Positions 36,267 through 44,983 are shown, counted from the first letter of the stretch. The stretch: DNA of 64,000 bases from Porphyromonadaceae bacterium UBA2751 (GCA_002353285.1 DEJJ01000028.1:1-64000); one strand, 5' to 3'. Translations and numbers: made by a program. The notes: generated by a model not told the origin, from the letters alone.

Positions 36267-36794
36267 TTATTCCACAATGCGACCTTGTGGGGCGAGGCGG
36301 TCGTCGGCAAGCTCAATAACCTGACATCCTGTGATAGTGCCTGCATCGAGAGTGAGACGGATGAGAGTGCGCACCTTCTGCCACCCTTGCTTGCCAGCAG
36401 CACCAGGATTGATAGTGAGCACGCCAAGACTGCGGTCGGGAATCACTTTGAGAATGTGACTGTGCCCGCACACGAATAGCTTGGGTTGCACCAATTCAAG
36501 CCTCGACTTGATGCCAGGAGCATAACGACCTGGATAGCCGCCAATGTGGGTGAGCATCACTTTCACACCCTCGACAGTGAAGATTTCGGTTTCCTTGAAG
36601 CGCCGCCGCAAGTCCTGCCCATCGGCATTGCCCCACACTGCTCTCACTTGCGGTCCTATCGCCTCAATCATGTCGATAAGCTTCTCGTTGCCTATGTCGC
36701 CAGCGTGCCAGATCTCGTCGCAGTCGGCAAAATGCTCGGCGAAGCGGTCGTCCCAGTAGCAATGAGTGTCGCTAATGATTCCTATAGTTTTCAT
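36267..36794 (-). CDS. YfcE/MJ0936 family metallophosphodiesterase
   Basis: The 175-residue protein has all motifs of small calcineurin-like phosphodiesterases: ISDTHCYWDD at 7-16, AGDIGNE at 31-37, GNADG near 55, THIGGYPGRY near 82 and CGHSHIL near 109. Relatives cleave artificial phosphodiesters with manganese; the natural substrate is unknown. The length is typical. Confidence 0.92.
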   Translation of the reverse strand: MKTIGIISDTHCYWDDRFAEHFADCDEIWHAGDIGNEKLIDMIEAIGPQVRAVWGNADGQDLRRRFKETEIFTVEGVKVMLTHIGGYPGRYAPGIKSRLELVQPKLFVCGHSHILKVIPDRSLGVLTINPGAAGKQGWQKVRTLIRLTLDAGTITGCQVIELADDRLAPQGRIVE

Positions 36795-36841
36795 TTCTCA
36801 GTATATCAAAAAAACGACCAATGAAAGAGAGATATTAAGTA

Positions 36842-37450
36842 CTAATTAGAGAACTCCATCAACCGTGCCAAGTACTTCCCAATGATGTCAAACTCCAGAT
36901 TCACCACTGTGCCCTGCACAATGTTGTGGAAGTTGGTCAGCTCATGGGTGTAAGGAATTATTGCAACCTCGAAGCTGTTGCGCTCGCTGTTGCACACAGT
37001 AAGGCTTGTGCCATTCACAGTAATGCTACCCTTCTCAACGGTAACATATCCCTTGCGCGCCATAGCTGGATCCACATCGTAGTGGAAAGTGTAATACCAA
37101 CTGCCATCGGCCTCACGCACACTGGTGCAAGTGGCAGTTTGGTCAACATGTCCTTGCACAATGTGACCGTCAAGACGGCCATTCATGAGCATGCTTCGTT
37201 CCACATTCACCTCATCGCCCACCTTGAGTAGTCCCAAATTGCTGCGGTCGAGAGTTTCCTGGATAGCAGTAACGGTGTAGGTGCCATCACCTGGAAGCTT
37301 AACCACGGTGAGACACACACCGTTGTGCGACACACTCTGGTCAATCTTTAGCTCGTCGACAAAGCTGCACTTCAATGTGATGTGCAAATTGCCTTCATCT
37401 CTCTCAAGTGCCACCACTCGGGCAGCCTCTTCAACTATACCTGAAAACAT
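36842..37450 (-). CDS. ribE: Riboflavin synthase, alpha subunit
   Basis: The 202-residue enzyme turns two molecules of 6,7-dimethyl-8-ribityllumazine into riboflavin. It starts with the invariant MFSGIVEE and has two lumazine-binding repeats: the first with QSVSHNGVCLTVV, the second with KGSITVNGTSLTV. The length and motifs are typical. No FMN riboswitch was found upstream; porE lies 30 bases before it in the same direction. Confidence 0.97.
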   Translation of the reverse strand: MFSGIVEEAARVVALERDEGNLHITLKCSFVDELKIDQSVSHNGVCLTVVKLPGDGTYTVTAIQETLDRSNLGLLKVGDEVNVERSMLMNGRLDGHIVQGHVDQTATCTSVREADGSWYYTFHYDVDPAMARKGYVTVEKGSITVNGTSLTVCNSERNSFEVAIIPYTHELTNFHNIVQGTVVNLEFDIIGKYLARLMEFSN

Positions 37451-37479
37451 ATTTTGTCTTATTCTATTTGTGCTATTGT

Positions 37480-39909
37480 TTATTTACGAGAATTAGCAGT
37501 TCCTGCTGACCCTGGGCGCTTTGTGGCTGCGCCACTGCCGCTATTGCCACCACCAGTGTTGCCACCGCCGGTGTTGCCACGACTGTTGCCACCAAGACCT
37601 GTGCCACTACCGCTTGTGCCTGTGCCTCTTGAGCCACTGCCAATGCCAGAACCTCCGTTAAGTTCACCACCCAGTCGTCCATTGCCATCCCTGCCAGGAG
37701 CAGGAGGTTCTTTACCTCCATACTTGTTGTCGGGGTCAAGTTCCTTCTTCCTGTCGAGTTCTTCCTGAATCTGCTGCATCTTGTCAATTTCCTTTTGCAA
37801 CGAAGAAGAACCACCACTTGCCTTGTCATCCTCCTTCTTATCGCCTTCAATCTTAGCAGAATTGGCATCAGCACCAGCCACCGAGTCGGTCACTTCCTCC
37901 TCGCCAGGCTGCCTTATTGAGCTGTCGAATGTGCGATAATAGTTAGTAGTCAGCACTTGGAACTCGGTTCGTCGGTTAATTTGGTCGGCTGCGGCACGGT
38001 CTTCTTTAGTCAAAGCCATCACATAGGCTTCATGCAACGTGTCGCCTTCATTGAACTGTGGATAAAGCCTTGCGATGCGCTTGGTAACCACCTTGGGCAC
38101 CGTCTTGCCATAGCCACGATATTGCAATCGGGCGCTGTCAACTCCATTCTCAATCAGATAGTCGACCACGCTCTTGGCACGGCGCTCGCTGAGCTTATTG
38201 TTATAGTCGTCACTACCCACGCGATCGGTGTGGGAACCCATCTCGATGGTGATGTAAGGATTATCGTTCATCACTTGCACCATCGAGTCGAGAGCGGCCT
38301 TCGACTCTGGCCGGAGAGTGGCCTTGTTGTAGTCGTAGAAAATATTCTCTATCACCTGAGGCTTGGTCATTGCTGCAAGGATAAAGTCGACACCGTACTC
38401 AGCATCGGCCTCCTCGATGTCGCTGGTGAACTGCTGCTTGCCATTGAGATAGCCATTGGCGCCAGCAAGCATCACATAGCTCACACCCCGCTGCAAGTCG
38501 AAGCGGAATGAGCCGTCGGGCTTGGCAACCGCCTTCTGGTTGCTGCCGTCATTACCCACAATGCGGATTATGGCATTGGGCACTGGTTCCTCGTCCTTAT
38601 CGAGCACATAGCCAGAAATCCATATCTTCAAGTCGGGTTTCTCAAAACTGAAGATGTGGTCATAGCCTCGTGCATCCTTGCGGTTGCTCGAGAAATAGCC
38701 TTTCTCTCCCTCGCTCTCAAAGGTGATGCCAAAGTCATCGGCACTGCTATTCATGGGCGACCCCATGTTCTCAACAAACCAGCGGCCTGATGGTTGAAGT
38801 CGAGCACGAAACAAGTCGAGACCTCCAAAGCCAGCATGACCATTGCTTGAAAAGTAGAGCGTGCTATCGTCGCGCACGTAGGGGAAGCGCTCATCGCCAG
38901 GAGAGTTGATTTGAGCACCCAAGTTCTCGAGGGTGCCATGTCCATCGCTTATCATGATGCGCCACAAGTCTTTACCCCCTTGACCACCTGGCATGTCGCT
39001 CGAGAAGTAGAGCCACTTGCCGTCGGGGCTCACAGCTGGATCATTGTAGGCCGAGAGTGTGTCGCCAGTAACCTCAAACTTTGCTGCCCCACTCCACTTG
39101 GCCTCGCTGCGGCTTGCCTTGTAAATCTCAACGCTTGTGCCAGAGTCGGTTTTACGCAATGCTTTGGCAAAGTACATCGTCATGCCATCGGGTGTGAAGG
39201 CAGTGATGCCCTCGTCAAACTCGGTGTTCAAGTCCCCCTCTACAAGCTCGGGATTGCTCCACTTTCCCTTGTCATCTTTCTTAGAGAAGAACACGTCGCA
39301 ATTCTTGGTACCAGTGATTTCGCTCTTGGCTGTGCCAGTGGCTTTATCGCGCGACGAAGTGAAGTAGAGCACATCATTCTTATTGTCAAGGAACATTGGA
39401 CAAAAGTCGGCACGTCGGCTGTTGAACACCCTGGCATTCTTCACAATATACCGCGAGCCCTGCTCACGCCACTTGGGTGCCTGCTGACAACCGCGCACAC
39501 CTTCCTTGGCCTGCCAGTTGCTTGGTGCCGTGTCAAGGTAGGCTTTATAGTTGCGCTCGGCAAGTGTGTACTGTCCCTCCATCTGCTGTGCCTGAGCCAG
39601 ATAGAAAGGAATGAGGCTGTCTTCCCACTCATATCGCTTGGCATTTTGATAGGCAGCGGCAGCACGCGCACTCTGGTTAAGATGGCGGTAACACTCACCA
39701 AGCATGAATGCCACCTCCCCCCGCTGGTAGCGGTCTTCCTTGCGACGCAGCTTGTTGTAGATCTTGCGATAAGTCTCGGCGGCAGCATTATACTCGCCAC
39801 GCTCATATTTCTCGTCGGCATCTTTCATCTTAGCCGTTTTACACGAGGTGAACTGCACCGCGGTAACCAGCATGATGCCCGAAAGTATAATATAAAATAT
39901 TCTTTTCAT
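37480..39909 (-). CDS. porE: PorE-like type IX secretion lipoprotein (TPR, beta-propeller, OmpA domain)
   Basis: The 809-residue protein has lipobox FTSC (C23). Domains in order are tetratricopeptide repeats (about 30-150), a PD40-type beta-propeller (about 165-425, with repeated DVLYFTSSRD and SPDGKWLYFSSD strands), a carboxypeptidase-regulatory-like domain (about 430-515), and an OmpA peptidoglycan-binding domain (about 525-640, NNKLSERRAKSVVDYLIENG). This order is that of PorE (PG1058) of Porphyromonas gingivalis, which ties the type IX machine to the cell wall. A Gly/Ser/Asn-rich tail of about 100 residues is unusual. Element B lies 78 bases before its start codon. Confidence 0.85.
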   Translation of the reverse strand: MKRIFYIILSGIMLVTAVQFTSCKTAKMKDADEKYERGEYNAAAETYRKIYNKLRRKEDRYQRGEVAFMLGECYRHLNQSARAAAAYQNAKRYEWEDSLIPFYLAQAQQMEGQYTLAERNYKAYLDTAPSNWQAKEGVRGCQQAPKWREQGSRYIVKNARVFNSRRADFCPMFLDNKNDVLYFTSSRDKATGTAKSEITGTKNCDVFFSKKDDKGKWSNPELVEGDLNTEFDEGITAFTPDGMTMYFAKALRKTDSGTSVEIYKASRSEAKWSGAAKFEVTGDTLSAYNDPAVSPDGKWLYFSSDMPGGQGGKDLWRIMISDGHGTLENLGAQINSPGDERFPYVRDDSTLYFSSNGHAGFGGLDLFRARLQPSGRWFVENMGSPMNSSADDFGITFESEGEKGYFSSNRKDARGYDHIFSFEKPDLKIWISGYVLDKDEEPVPNAIIRIVGNDGSNQKAVAKPDGSFRFDLQRGVSYVMLAGANGYLNGKQQFTSDIEEADAEYGVDFILAAMTKPQVIENIFYDYNKATLRPESKAALDSMVQVMNDNPYITIEMGSHTDRVGSDDYNNKLSERRAKSVVDYLIENGVDSARLQYRGYGKTVPKVVTKRIARLYPQFNEGDTLHEAYVMALTKEDRAAADQINRRTEFQVLTTNYYRTFDSSIRQPGEEEVTDSVAGADANSAKIEGDKKEDDKASGGSSSLQKEIDKMQQIQEELDRKKELDPDNKYGGKEPPAPGRDGNGRLGGELNGGSGIGSGSRGTGTSGSGTGLGGNSRGNTGGGNTGGGNSGSGAATKRPGSAGTANSRK

Positions 39910-39986
39910 ACCTGTGATATAATTATACTTTAAACGAAATATAATATTCTTTTATTGCCCAGAAGTGTGTTTTTTAGTGGAGTGAT

Positions 39987-40435
39987 GGCTGCGAGTAGTG
40001 AGTATCGAACAGTTGACCAATCGACACCTTCGTGAATTAGTGACTTGTGGACTCACTTGACTTACCTGACTTACCTGACTCACTTGACTCAACTGACTCA
40101 GGTGACTCGGTTTTGGATTGTAAGCACCACTTTCCAAAAAAAAATGAGGATGGGACACTTTTTAATTTTTTTATTTTTACATTTTGAGCATCTGTTATCA
40201 TAATGGATATGTTTTATTTCGGTCTTTAACTAAAACAGAGCGCCGTGCTTAACGTTTGAAATGGCGCAAATTATGCCATCAAGTTACAGATTGCAAGCGA
40301 TGCTGCATACTTGAGGTGTGTGGGACAAAAAATGATATTTTTTTGAGGTTATCCATAGTCATATATTATTTATTTAATGAACATGTGTGCGCAAAAGTAA
40401 TGGATGTGTAAAGCGAAAACAATATTAAAAAAACA
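39987..40435 (-). repeat. Element B: inverted second copy of element A
   Basis: Read on the minus strand, this matches element A (20255-20737) from the promoter through the tandem repeats and about 80 bases past them. Kept blocks are ACACATCCA with TACTTTTGCGC, GTCCCACACACCTCAAG, TGCAATCTG, CGCCATT with CAAAC, TTATGATAACA, AAAAAGTGTCCCAT, GTGCTTACAATCC and the GAGTCA-type repeats (about seven units, 40040-40107). The copies differ at many sites and in repeat number, so they are not a recent duplication. It stands upstream of porE in the same direction, as A stands upstream of rpoN. Confidence 0.75.
40392..40422 (-). promoter_or_regulatory. Promoter within element B
   Basis: Minus-strand TTG (40420-40422), exactly 20 bases, then TACTTTTG (40392-40399), at the same place as in element A. 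Confidence 0.78.
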
Positions 40436-40534
40436 GGCCAAAGAAGGCTCCACATTTTGCTACAGGCATTATCACATTGGACATCACCCGATGGCAGAAG
40501 GTACCTGATTTTTAATAGGACACCACAATAAAAA

Positions 40535-40570
40535 AATGAGCCAGACCTGAAAGTTAGAGTCTGGCTCATT
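40535..40570 (-). terminator. Terminator of CotH/dockerin gene
   Basis: Perfect 12-base arms, AATGAGCCAGAC at 40535-40546 and its complement at 40559-40570. On the minus strand a run of seven T residues follows. It lies 20 bases past the stop of the CotH gene. Confidence 0.92.
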
Positions 40571-40589
40571 AGTGATATCAGAAAATATC

Positions 40590-42191
40590 TTAGTTAGTGA
40601 GCATAATGGTGTAAACTATCGTGACATCACTTGCAGTAACTGTTCCGTCACCGTCCACATCGCTGGTGTCGAGATAGGTTGTGTCACCACTGAGCAGATA
40701 GTTGTACAAGGCAGTGACGTCGGCAGCAGTCACATCGCCATCGCAGTTGACGTCGCCCACAACCACAGCATTAGGATCGAAGCCAAGCTGGCTATCCATC
40801 CATGTGAGGCGGTCGTGAATCCAGCCTTTCAGATAGTTTACCTCGTCCTCAAAGCTTTGAGCAATGAAATTGTTAGGCCACACATATTGTCCCCACCTGG
40901 GCCATGCTTGTGAGTTGCGATCCATGGCACCTTGCGCTGTGAGCTCATTGGCCATGGAGTCGATAGTGGCTATGATGCGGTCCTCACGCATGTTGGTGCG
41001 TCGGCACTGTGCCCAGCGTTTCTTGAGCAGGTCCACGTAGTATGGGTCCTTGTTGAGTTTGTACCACCAGAATGGCACCAGCTGTGTGTCGCCATTGCTG
41101 TTAAGGGTATTATTGTTCTCATAAATCCAATTGTTGGTGTACCATCCATAGTAGTAGTCGCTATTGCCATAAGCGATGTTGAAGTCCCAAAGCACCATCT
41201 TAAAGCGAGAGTCCTGACTGTCGCGTCGCTTGTAGATCTTCGAGCTAAGGCGATATCCATCGACGTTGTGCGACAGTTCCTGTGCAATCTGGAAGTCGAC
41301 AAACGACATCACGTCAATATACTTGCGATAGCCCTCGTCGGGGTCGGTGTAATTGCTTGAATTGAAGGCGTCTTCCATCTTATCTACCTGGCTGGTGATG
41401 TAGGAGTACTGAGTTTCGGTTAGTTCCTCATATTCTGGTTCTTTAAACTGGAAATTGATATACTTGCTATAAATCCAGCTACCAGTCTTGGTCATGGGGT
41501 GATACTTCGATGTGTAAGTAACCTCGTCGGTGCGGTCCACCTCAAGCAGGTAACCGCCAGTGAGTTCATCTCCCTCCTCGCCAGGATCATCCAGGTTGAG
41601 TCGCTGCTTACCCTTAGTGGGCAGCTCACACATGATATAGATGCCATAGTACATTCCATCAAGGAACAGCTCACAGTACTTGCCAGTTGGGCAGAACTCC
41701 ATCCACGGCCGCGACAGTCCAAAGGCGAGCAAGTCGCGCATCATGCTCTTGTCGCTGTAAGGAGCCAGCAGGGCCCAGTTATTGTCCTTGCCCATTCCCA
41801 GGATTTTCACCTTCTGCTTAGTGCCACCATCCTCGAGCGGAGCATTGAGTGGACGAAATGAATAGGGTTTCTTGTCGCTGCTTGTGAACGACGAGTTACC
41901 ACGATATTTCAAGGCAACATACCCTTCATAATCAACAATTTGACCAGGATGAGCCAGAGTGTCGGCATAGTTCAGATTGCCATTTCCGTTGTGGATAATC
42001 TTCATGCGAGCAGTGATGCGCTCATCGCGGTCGATGGTAGCGCCATCCACGTCAAGCCACACGATAGGGAGATTGGTCTTAGTAAGTTGAACTGTCTCAT
42101 CATCGGGCGGATAATTAGGATTCCACCACCATTGAGCATTGATAGACTCGACGGCCACCACAGCCAATAAAAATAGTAAAAAACGTTTCAT
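40590..42191 (-). CDS. Secreted CotH-kinase-domain protein with C-terminal dockerin-like repeats
   Basis: The 533-residue protein has a signal peptide (cut near INAQ, residue 20) and a CotH domain. The CotH marks are ALKYRGNSSF, KKPYSFRPLN, DKSMMRDLLAFGLS, YYGIYIMCELP and KMVLWDFNIAYGNSDYY. CotH domains are atypical kinases that can phosphorylate proteins. The C-terminus (about 470-533) has two dockerin-like calcium loops, DVNCDGDVTAADVTALYNYL and DVDGDGTVTASDVTIVYTI, which in gut Bacteroidales often end secreted proteins. I do not see the usual type IX sorting domain. The gene is transcribed alone between a promoter and a terminator. Confidence 0.88.
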   Translation of the reverse strand: MKRFLLFLLAVVAVESINAQWWWNPNYPPDDETVQLTKTNLPIVWLDVDGATIDRDERITARMKIIHNGNGNLNYADTLAHPGQIVDYEGYVALKYRGNSSFTSSDKKPYSFRPLNAPLEDGGTKQKVKILGMGKDNNWALLAPYSDKSMMRDLLAFGLSRPWMEFCPTGKYCELFLDGMYYGIYIMCELPTKGKQRLNLDDPGEEGDELTGGYLLEVDRTDEVTYTSKYHPMTKTGSWIYSKYINFQFKEPEYEELTETQYSYITSQVDKMEDAFNSSNYTDPDEGYRKYIDVMSFVDFQIAQELSHNVDGYRLSSKIYKRRDSQDSRFKMVLWDFNIAYGNSDYYYGWYTNNWIYENNNTLNSNGDTQLVPFWWYKLNKDPYYVDLLKKRWAQCRRTNMREDRIIATIDSMANELTAQGAMDRNSQAWPRWGQYVWPNNFIAQSFEDEVNYLKGWIHDRLTWMDSQLGFDPNAVVVGDVNCDGDVTAADVTALYNYLLSGDTTYLDTSDVDGDGTVTASDVTIVYTIMLTN

Positions 42192-42635
42192 ATTTACTTC
42201 ATTTTTATTTCAAAACAATGAATATCGCATATCATTAACCCCCAAATTGGTCATGCAAAAATAACATTTTTTCTATTAATATCCAAAAATCGACATACAC
42301 TGTCGTGTGATTTGCCCCACCACCCCATGGCCACTTATCGACACGATTGGACCTTAAAATGACTGAAAATGAGAAAAAAACTAAAAAAACTGCTAATTTT
42401 TACACAATCTTAGGTGCTATTTCAAAAAAAAGTACGATATTTGCACTTGCAAAAAATCAGGGCATCTATTTAGAAGCTTGTTTCTTAGGCAATTGACCTA
42501 AAAAATCGACTAAAAAATGGGTGTTCTGAATTGAGGGATGCGCTATAATTCTCTTGAATTGACTTTTATTGAACATCTCGCAAGAGTAAATGACAACACA
42601 TTTTTAAAATAAAACTATAAAAAATTTCTACTAAA
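42192..42635. other. Intergenic region between CotH and HU-like genes
   Basis: This 444-base AT-rich stretch holds the CotH promoter at 42256-42286 and a small inverted repeat, CGACA (42291-42295) with TGTCG (42301-42305). The 330 bases before the HU-like gene must contain its promoter, but I find no box that fits TTG-N20-TAnnTTTG. I see no gene and no strong RNA structure. Confidence 0.6.
42256..42286 (-). promoter_or_regulatory. Promoter of CotH/dockerin gene
   Basis: Minus-strand TTG (42284-42286), 20 bases, TATTTTTG (42256-42263), about 65 bases before the start codon. Confidence 0.78.
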
Positions 42636-42911
42636 ATGACAAAAGCAGATATCGTAAGCGAAATCGCTAAATCGACTGGCATTGACAAAGCCACCGTACT
42701 GGAGACAATTGAGAAATTTATGGAAACAGTGAAGGATTCACTCGCCAATGACGAGAACGTTTATTTGAGAGGTTTCGGCAGTTTTATCGTAAAGACCCGC
42801 TCGCAGAAGACCGCTCGTAACATCTCGAAGAACACAGCAATCATCATCCCAGAGCACAAAATCCCAGCTTTCAAGCCCGCCAAGGTCTTCATGGAGCAGG
42901 TTAAGAAATAA
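42636..42911 (+). CDS. HU/IHF family DNA-binding protein
   Basis: The 91-residue protein has the full HU fold: two N-terminal helices (MTKADIVSEIAKSTGIDKATVLETIEKFMETVKDSL), the RGFGSFIVKTRSQKTARNI saddle, and the NTAIIIPEHKIPAFKPAKVF arm with its conserved proline. HU-like proteins bend DNA and shape the nucleoid. The gene opens a run with the small basic protein and rng. Confidence 0.95.
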   Translation: MTKADIVSEIAKSTGIDKATVLETIEKFMETVKDSLANDENVYLRGFGSFIVKTRSQKTARNISKNTAIIIPEHKIPAFKPAKVFMEQVKK

Positions 42912-42988
42912 TTCTTTTTGGTGAGAATATAACTAACACCAAGCGTTTTTCCACAACCGAAATATAAATTTATAAAATTCAATTAAAC

Positions 42989-43081
42989 ATGCCAAGCGGA
43001 AAAAAGAGAAAAGGCCACAAGATGGCTACGCACAAGCGCAAAAAAAGACTAAGAAAGAATCGTCACAAGAACAAGAAGTGA
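42989..43081 (+). CDS. 30-residue highly basic protein, probably ribosome-associated
   Basis: An ATG at 42989 opens a 30-codon frame starting MPSGKKRKGHKMATHKRKK, in which about half of all residues are Lys or Arg. There are no acidic residues. Very similar short basic proteins occur at this place, between an HU gene and rng, in other Bacteroidales. The composition fits a small ribosomal protein such as the Bacteroidia-specific bL38, but I cannot confirm that name from memory of the sequence. It is too short for most gene finders. Confidence 0.7.
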   Translation: MPSGKKRKGHKMATHKRKKRLRKNRHKNKK

Positions 43082-43094
43082 TTTTTCTTGATTG

Positions 43095-43214
43095 AGTCGA
43101 AGAAGCGAAGAGCAAACCAATGAGCAAGACTCACCAATAGAGCGCACCCCGTGCGCCGCTAAAAAAATGACGACGTCCTAGCACACATTGGTTTGTTCTT
43201 CAGCTTTTAAGACT
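43095..43214 (+). ncRNA. Long structured RNA in the leader of rng
   Basis: The outer helix pairs 43095-43106 with 43203-43214 (ten of twelve pairs, a 2x2 internal loop). After one bulged A (43202) the inner helix pairs 43107-43122 with 43186-43201 over all 16 positions, one of them G-U. The apical part (43123-43185) holds a hairpin GCGCAC (43142-43147) with GTGCGC (43151-43156). Both irregular pairs are G-U on the plus strand and would be A-C on the minus strand, so the RNA is plus-strand. It lies between the 30-residue gene and rng. A processing site or an autoregulatory leader is likely. Confidence 0.7.
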
Positions 43215-43222
43215 GATGACAC

Positions 43223-43236
43223 CTGCCACGTGGCAG
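43223..43236. promoter_or_regulatory. 14-bp perfect palindrome upstream of rng
   Basis: CTGCCACGTGGCAG reads the same on both strands. It lies nine bases after the long helix and 110 bases before the rng ATG, and could be an operator or a short RNA stem. Confidence 0.45.
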
Positions 43237-43345
43237 TTCATCCTCGACCCCACTCACCTTTTAAACTGATTGCCCATCATAACACATTAATATTATAGCA
43301 CTCAGTATTAGGGCGAGTCACTTTTTTAAATAACAGTATTTCACG

Positions 43346-44983
43346 ATGAGAAGTGAACTGATAGTAGACGTGAAACCCACAAGCATCAGCACAGCCCTTC
43401 TTGAAGAGGGCAGGCTGATGTCGCTACAGAAGGAGGCACGCGACGCTTCCTACGCAGTGGGAAACCTCTATTTTGCCAAGGTAAAGAAGCTCATGCCAGG
43501 CTTGAATGCCGCGTTTGTTAACGTGGGCTATGGCAAGGAGGCATTCCTTCATTACCTTGATTTAGGCTCACAATTCAGCAGCTATTGCGAGTTCATCAAG
43601 CAAGTGCGCGACGGTGCAGGCAAAAGACCTGTGAACCTGTCAAAAATGAAGCTCCTCCCCGACATCGACAAGCATGGCTCGGTTACCGACATGCTACAGG
43701 CGGGCCAAGAGCTGATTGTGCAAATTGCTAAAGAGCCCATCTCTACCAAAGGGCCACGACTCACTACCGAAATCACATTCACTGGCCGATTCCTCGTCCT
43801 CATTCCTTTCAACAACAAGATCCTGGTGTCACAAAAAATCAAGGATCGGGCCGAGAAAACGAGACTGCGACGCCTCGTCGAGAGCATAAAGCCAAGAAAC
43901 TTCGGTATCATAGTCAGGACCTCGGCCGAAAACAAGAGAGCGGCCGAGCTCAATAGCGAACTAAAAGTGCTCATGAAATGCTGGGAAGAGAGTGTGGCAA
44001 AAATCAACTACAGCGACCCACCCTCGCTCATCTATGAGGAAGAGAGCAGAGCTGTGAGCTTGATTCGCGACATCTTCAGTCCCGACTTTGAGAGCATTCA
44101 TGTGAATAATGCCGAGATTTATGAGCAAATTCACAACTATGTGAGCCTAATCGCCCCCGAGCGTGGCGATATTGTCAAAATCTACAGCGACGACCAGCCA
44201 ATCTTCGACAAGTTTAATGTCACAAGGCAGATGAAATCGTCGTTTGGAAAGACGGTATCATTCCGTTCGGGCGCATACATAATTATTGAAAGCACCGAGG
44301 CACTGCATGTGATCGATGTGAACTCGGGCAACAGGTCACGCAAGACCACCGACCAAGAGAGCAACGCCCTCGACGTCAACTTGCTTGCTGCCGACGAAAT
44401 AGCGCGCCAACTGCGACTGCGCGACATGGGAGGCATCATAGTGATAGACTTCATCGACATGGCAAAGAGCGACCACCGACAAGCTCTTTATGACCACATG
44501 AGAGAAGTCATGCAAAAAGACCGAGCCCGGCACAACATCTTGCCACTGAGCAAGTTTGGACTAATGCAAATCACTCGTCAACGCGTGCGTCCAGCGCTCG
44601 ACATTGTCACGAGCGAGACCTGCCCCTCTTGTGGAGGTAAGGGGGAAGTGATGCCATCGCTGCTTTTCACCGACCGGCTCAAGGACAAAATCGACTACCT
44701 GATTCATGACTTGGGTGTAAAGGGTTTCATTATGTATGTCCATCCATTTGTCGATGCCTATCTCAAAAAGGGCTTGTTTAGCCTTTACCTGAAATGGCGA
44801 CGTGAGTTTGGGCGAGTGTTTAAAATCATGCCCGACCAAGATTTAGCCTACCTGCAATACCGGGTCATCGACAAGAACAAGCAGGAAATTGACCTTAGCG
44901 AAGAGAAAGACACAAGCAGTTCCTCAAGCAAGAAAGAAAACCGCCTGAGGAAGCAAAAAGAACAAGAAGATGATAGCAACTAA
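43346..44983 (+). CDS. rng: Ribonuclease E/G
   Basis: This 545-residue single-strand endoribonuclease matures and degrades RNA. An S1 domain sits near residues 37-130 (VGNLYFAKVKKLMPGLNAAFVNVG), and the DNase I-like catalytic part holds the metal aspartates in LHVIDVNSGNRS and GGIIVIDFIDM. The zinc-link motif CPSCGG lies near 429-434 and should join two subunits. A Lys/Ser-rich tail (about 515-545) replaces the long scaffold of Escherichia coli RNase E. The structured leader at 43095-43214 suggests control of its own message. Confidence 0.96.
   Translation: MRSELIVDVKPTSISTALLEEGRLMSLQKEARDASYAVGNLYFAKVKKLMPGLNAAFVNVGYGKEAFLHYLDLGSQFSSYCEFIKQVRDGAGKRPVNLSKMKLLPDIDKHGSVTDMLQAGQELIVQIAKEPISTKGPRLTTEITFTGRFLVLIPFNNKILVSQKIKDRAEKTRLRRLVESIKPRNFGIIVRTSAENKRAAELNSELKVLMKCWEESVAKINYSDPPSLIYEEESRAVSLIRDIFSPDFESIHVNNAEIYEQIHNYVSLIAPERGDIVKIYSDDQPIFDKFNVTRQMKSSFGKTVSFRSGAYIIIESTEALHVIDVNSGNRSRKTTDQESNALDVNLLAADEIARQLRLRDMGGIIVIDFIDMAKSDHRQALYDHMREVMQKDRARHNILPLSKFGLMQITRQRVRPALDIVTSETCPSCGGKGEVMPSLLFTDRLKDKIDYLIHDLGVKGFIMYVHPFVDAYLKKGLFSLYLKWRREFGRVFKIMPDQDLAYLQYRVIDKNKQEIDLSEEKDTSSSSSKKENRLRKQKEQEDDSN

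Noticed and set aside
37454..37768. Pro-rich plus-strand frame at the porE 3' end
   Set aside because: It is the reverse reading of the Gly/Ser/Asn-rich tail of porE.
43095..43214. 6S RNA
   Set aside because: The long helix recalls 6S, but the head lacks the expected central bubble with a second long stem, and the place inside the hup-rng run is not typical. I keep only a general structured RNA call.
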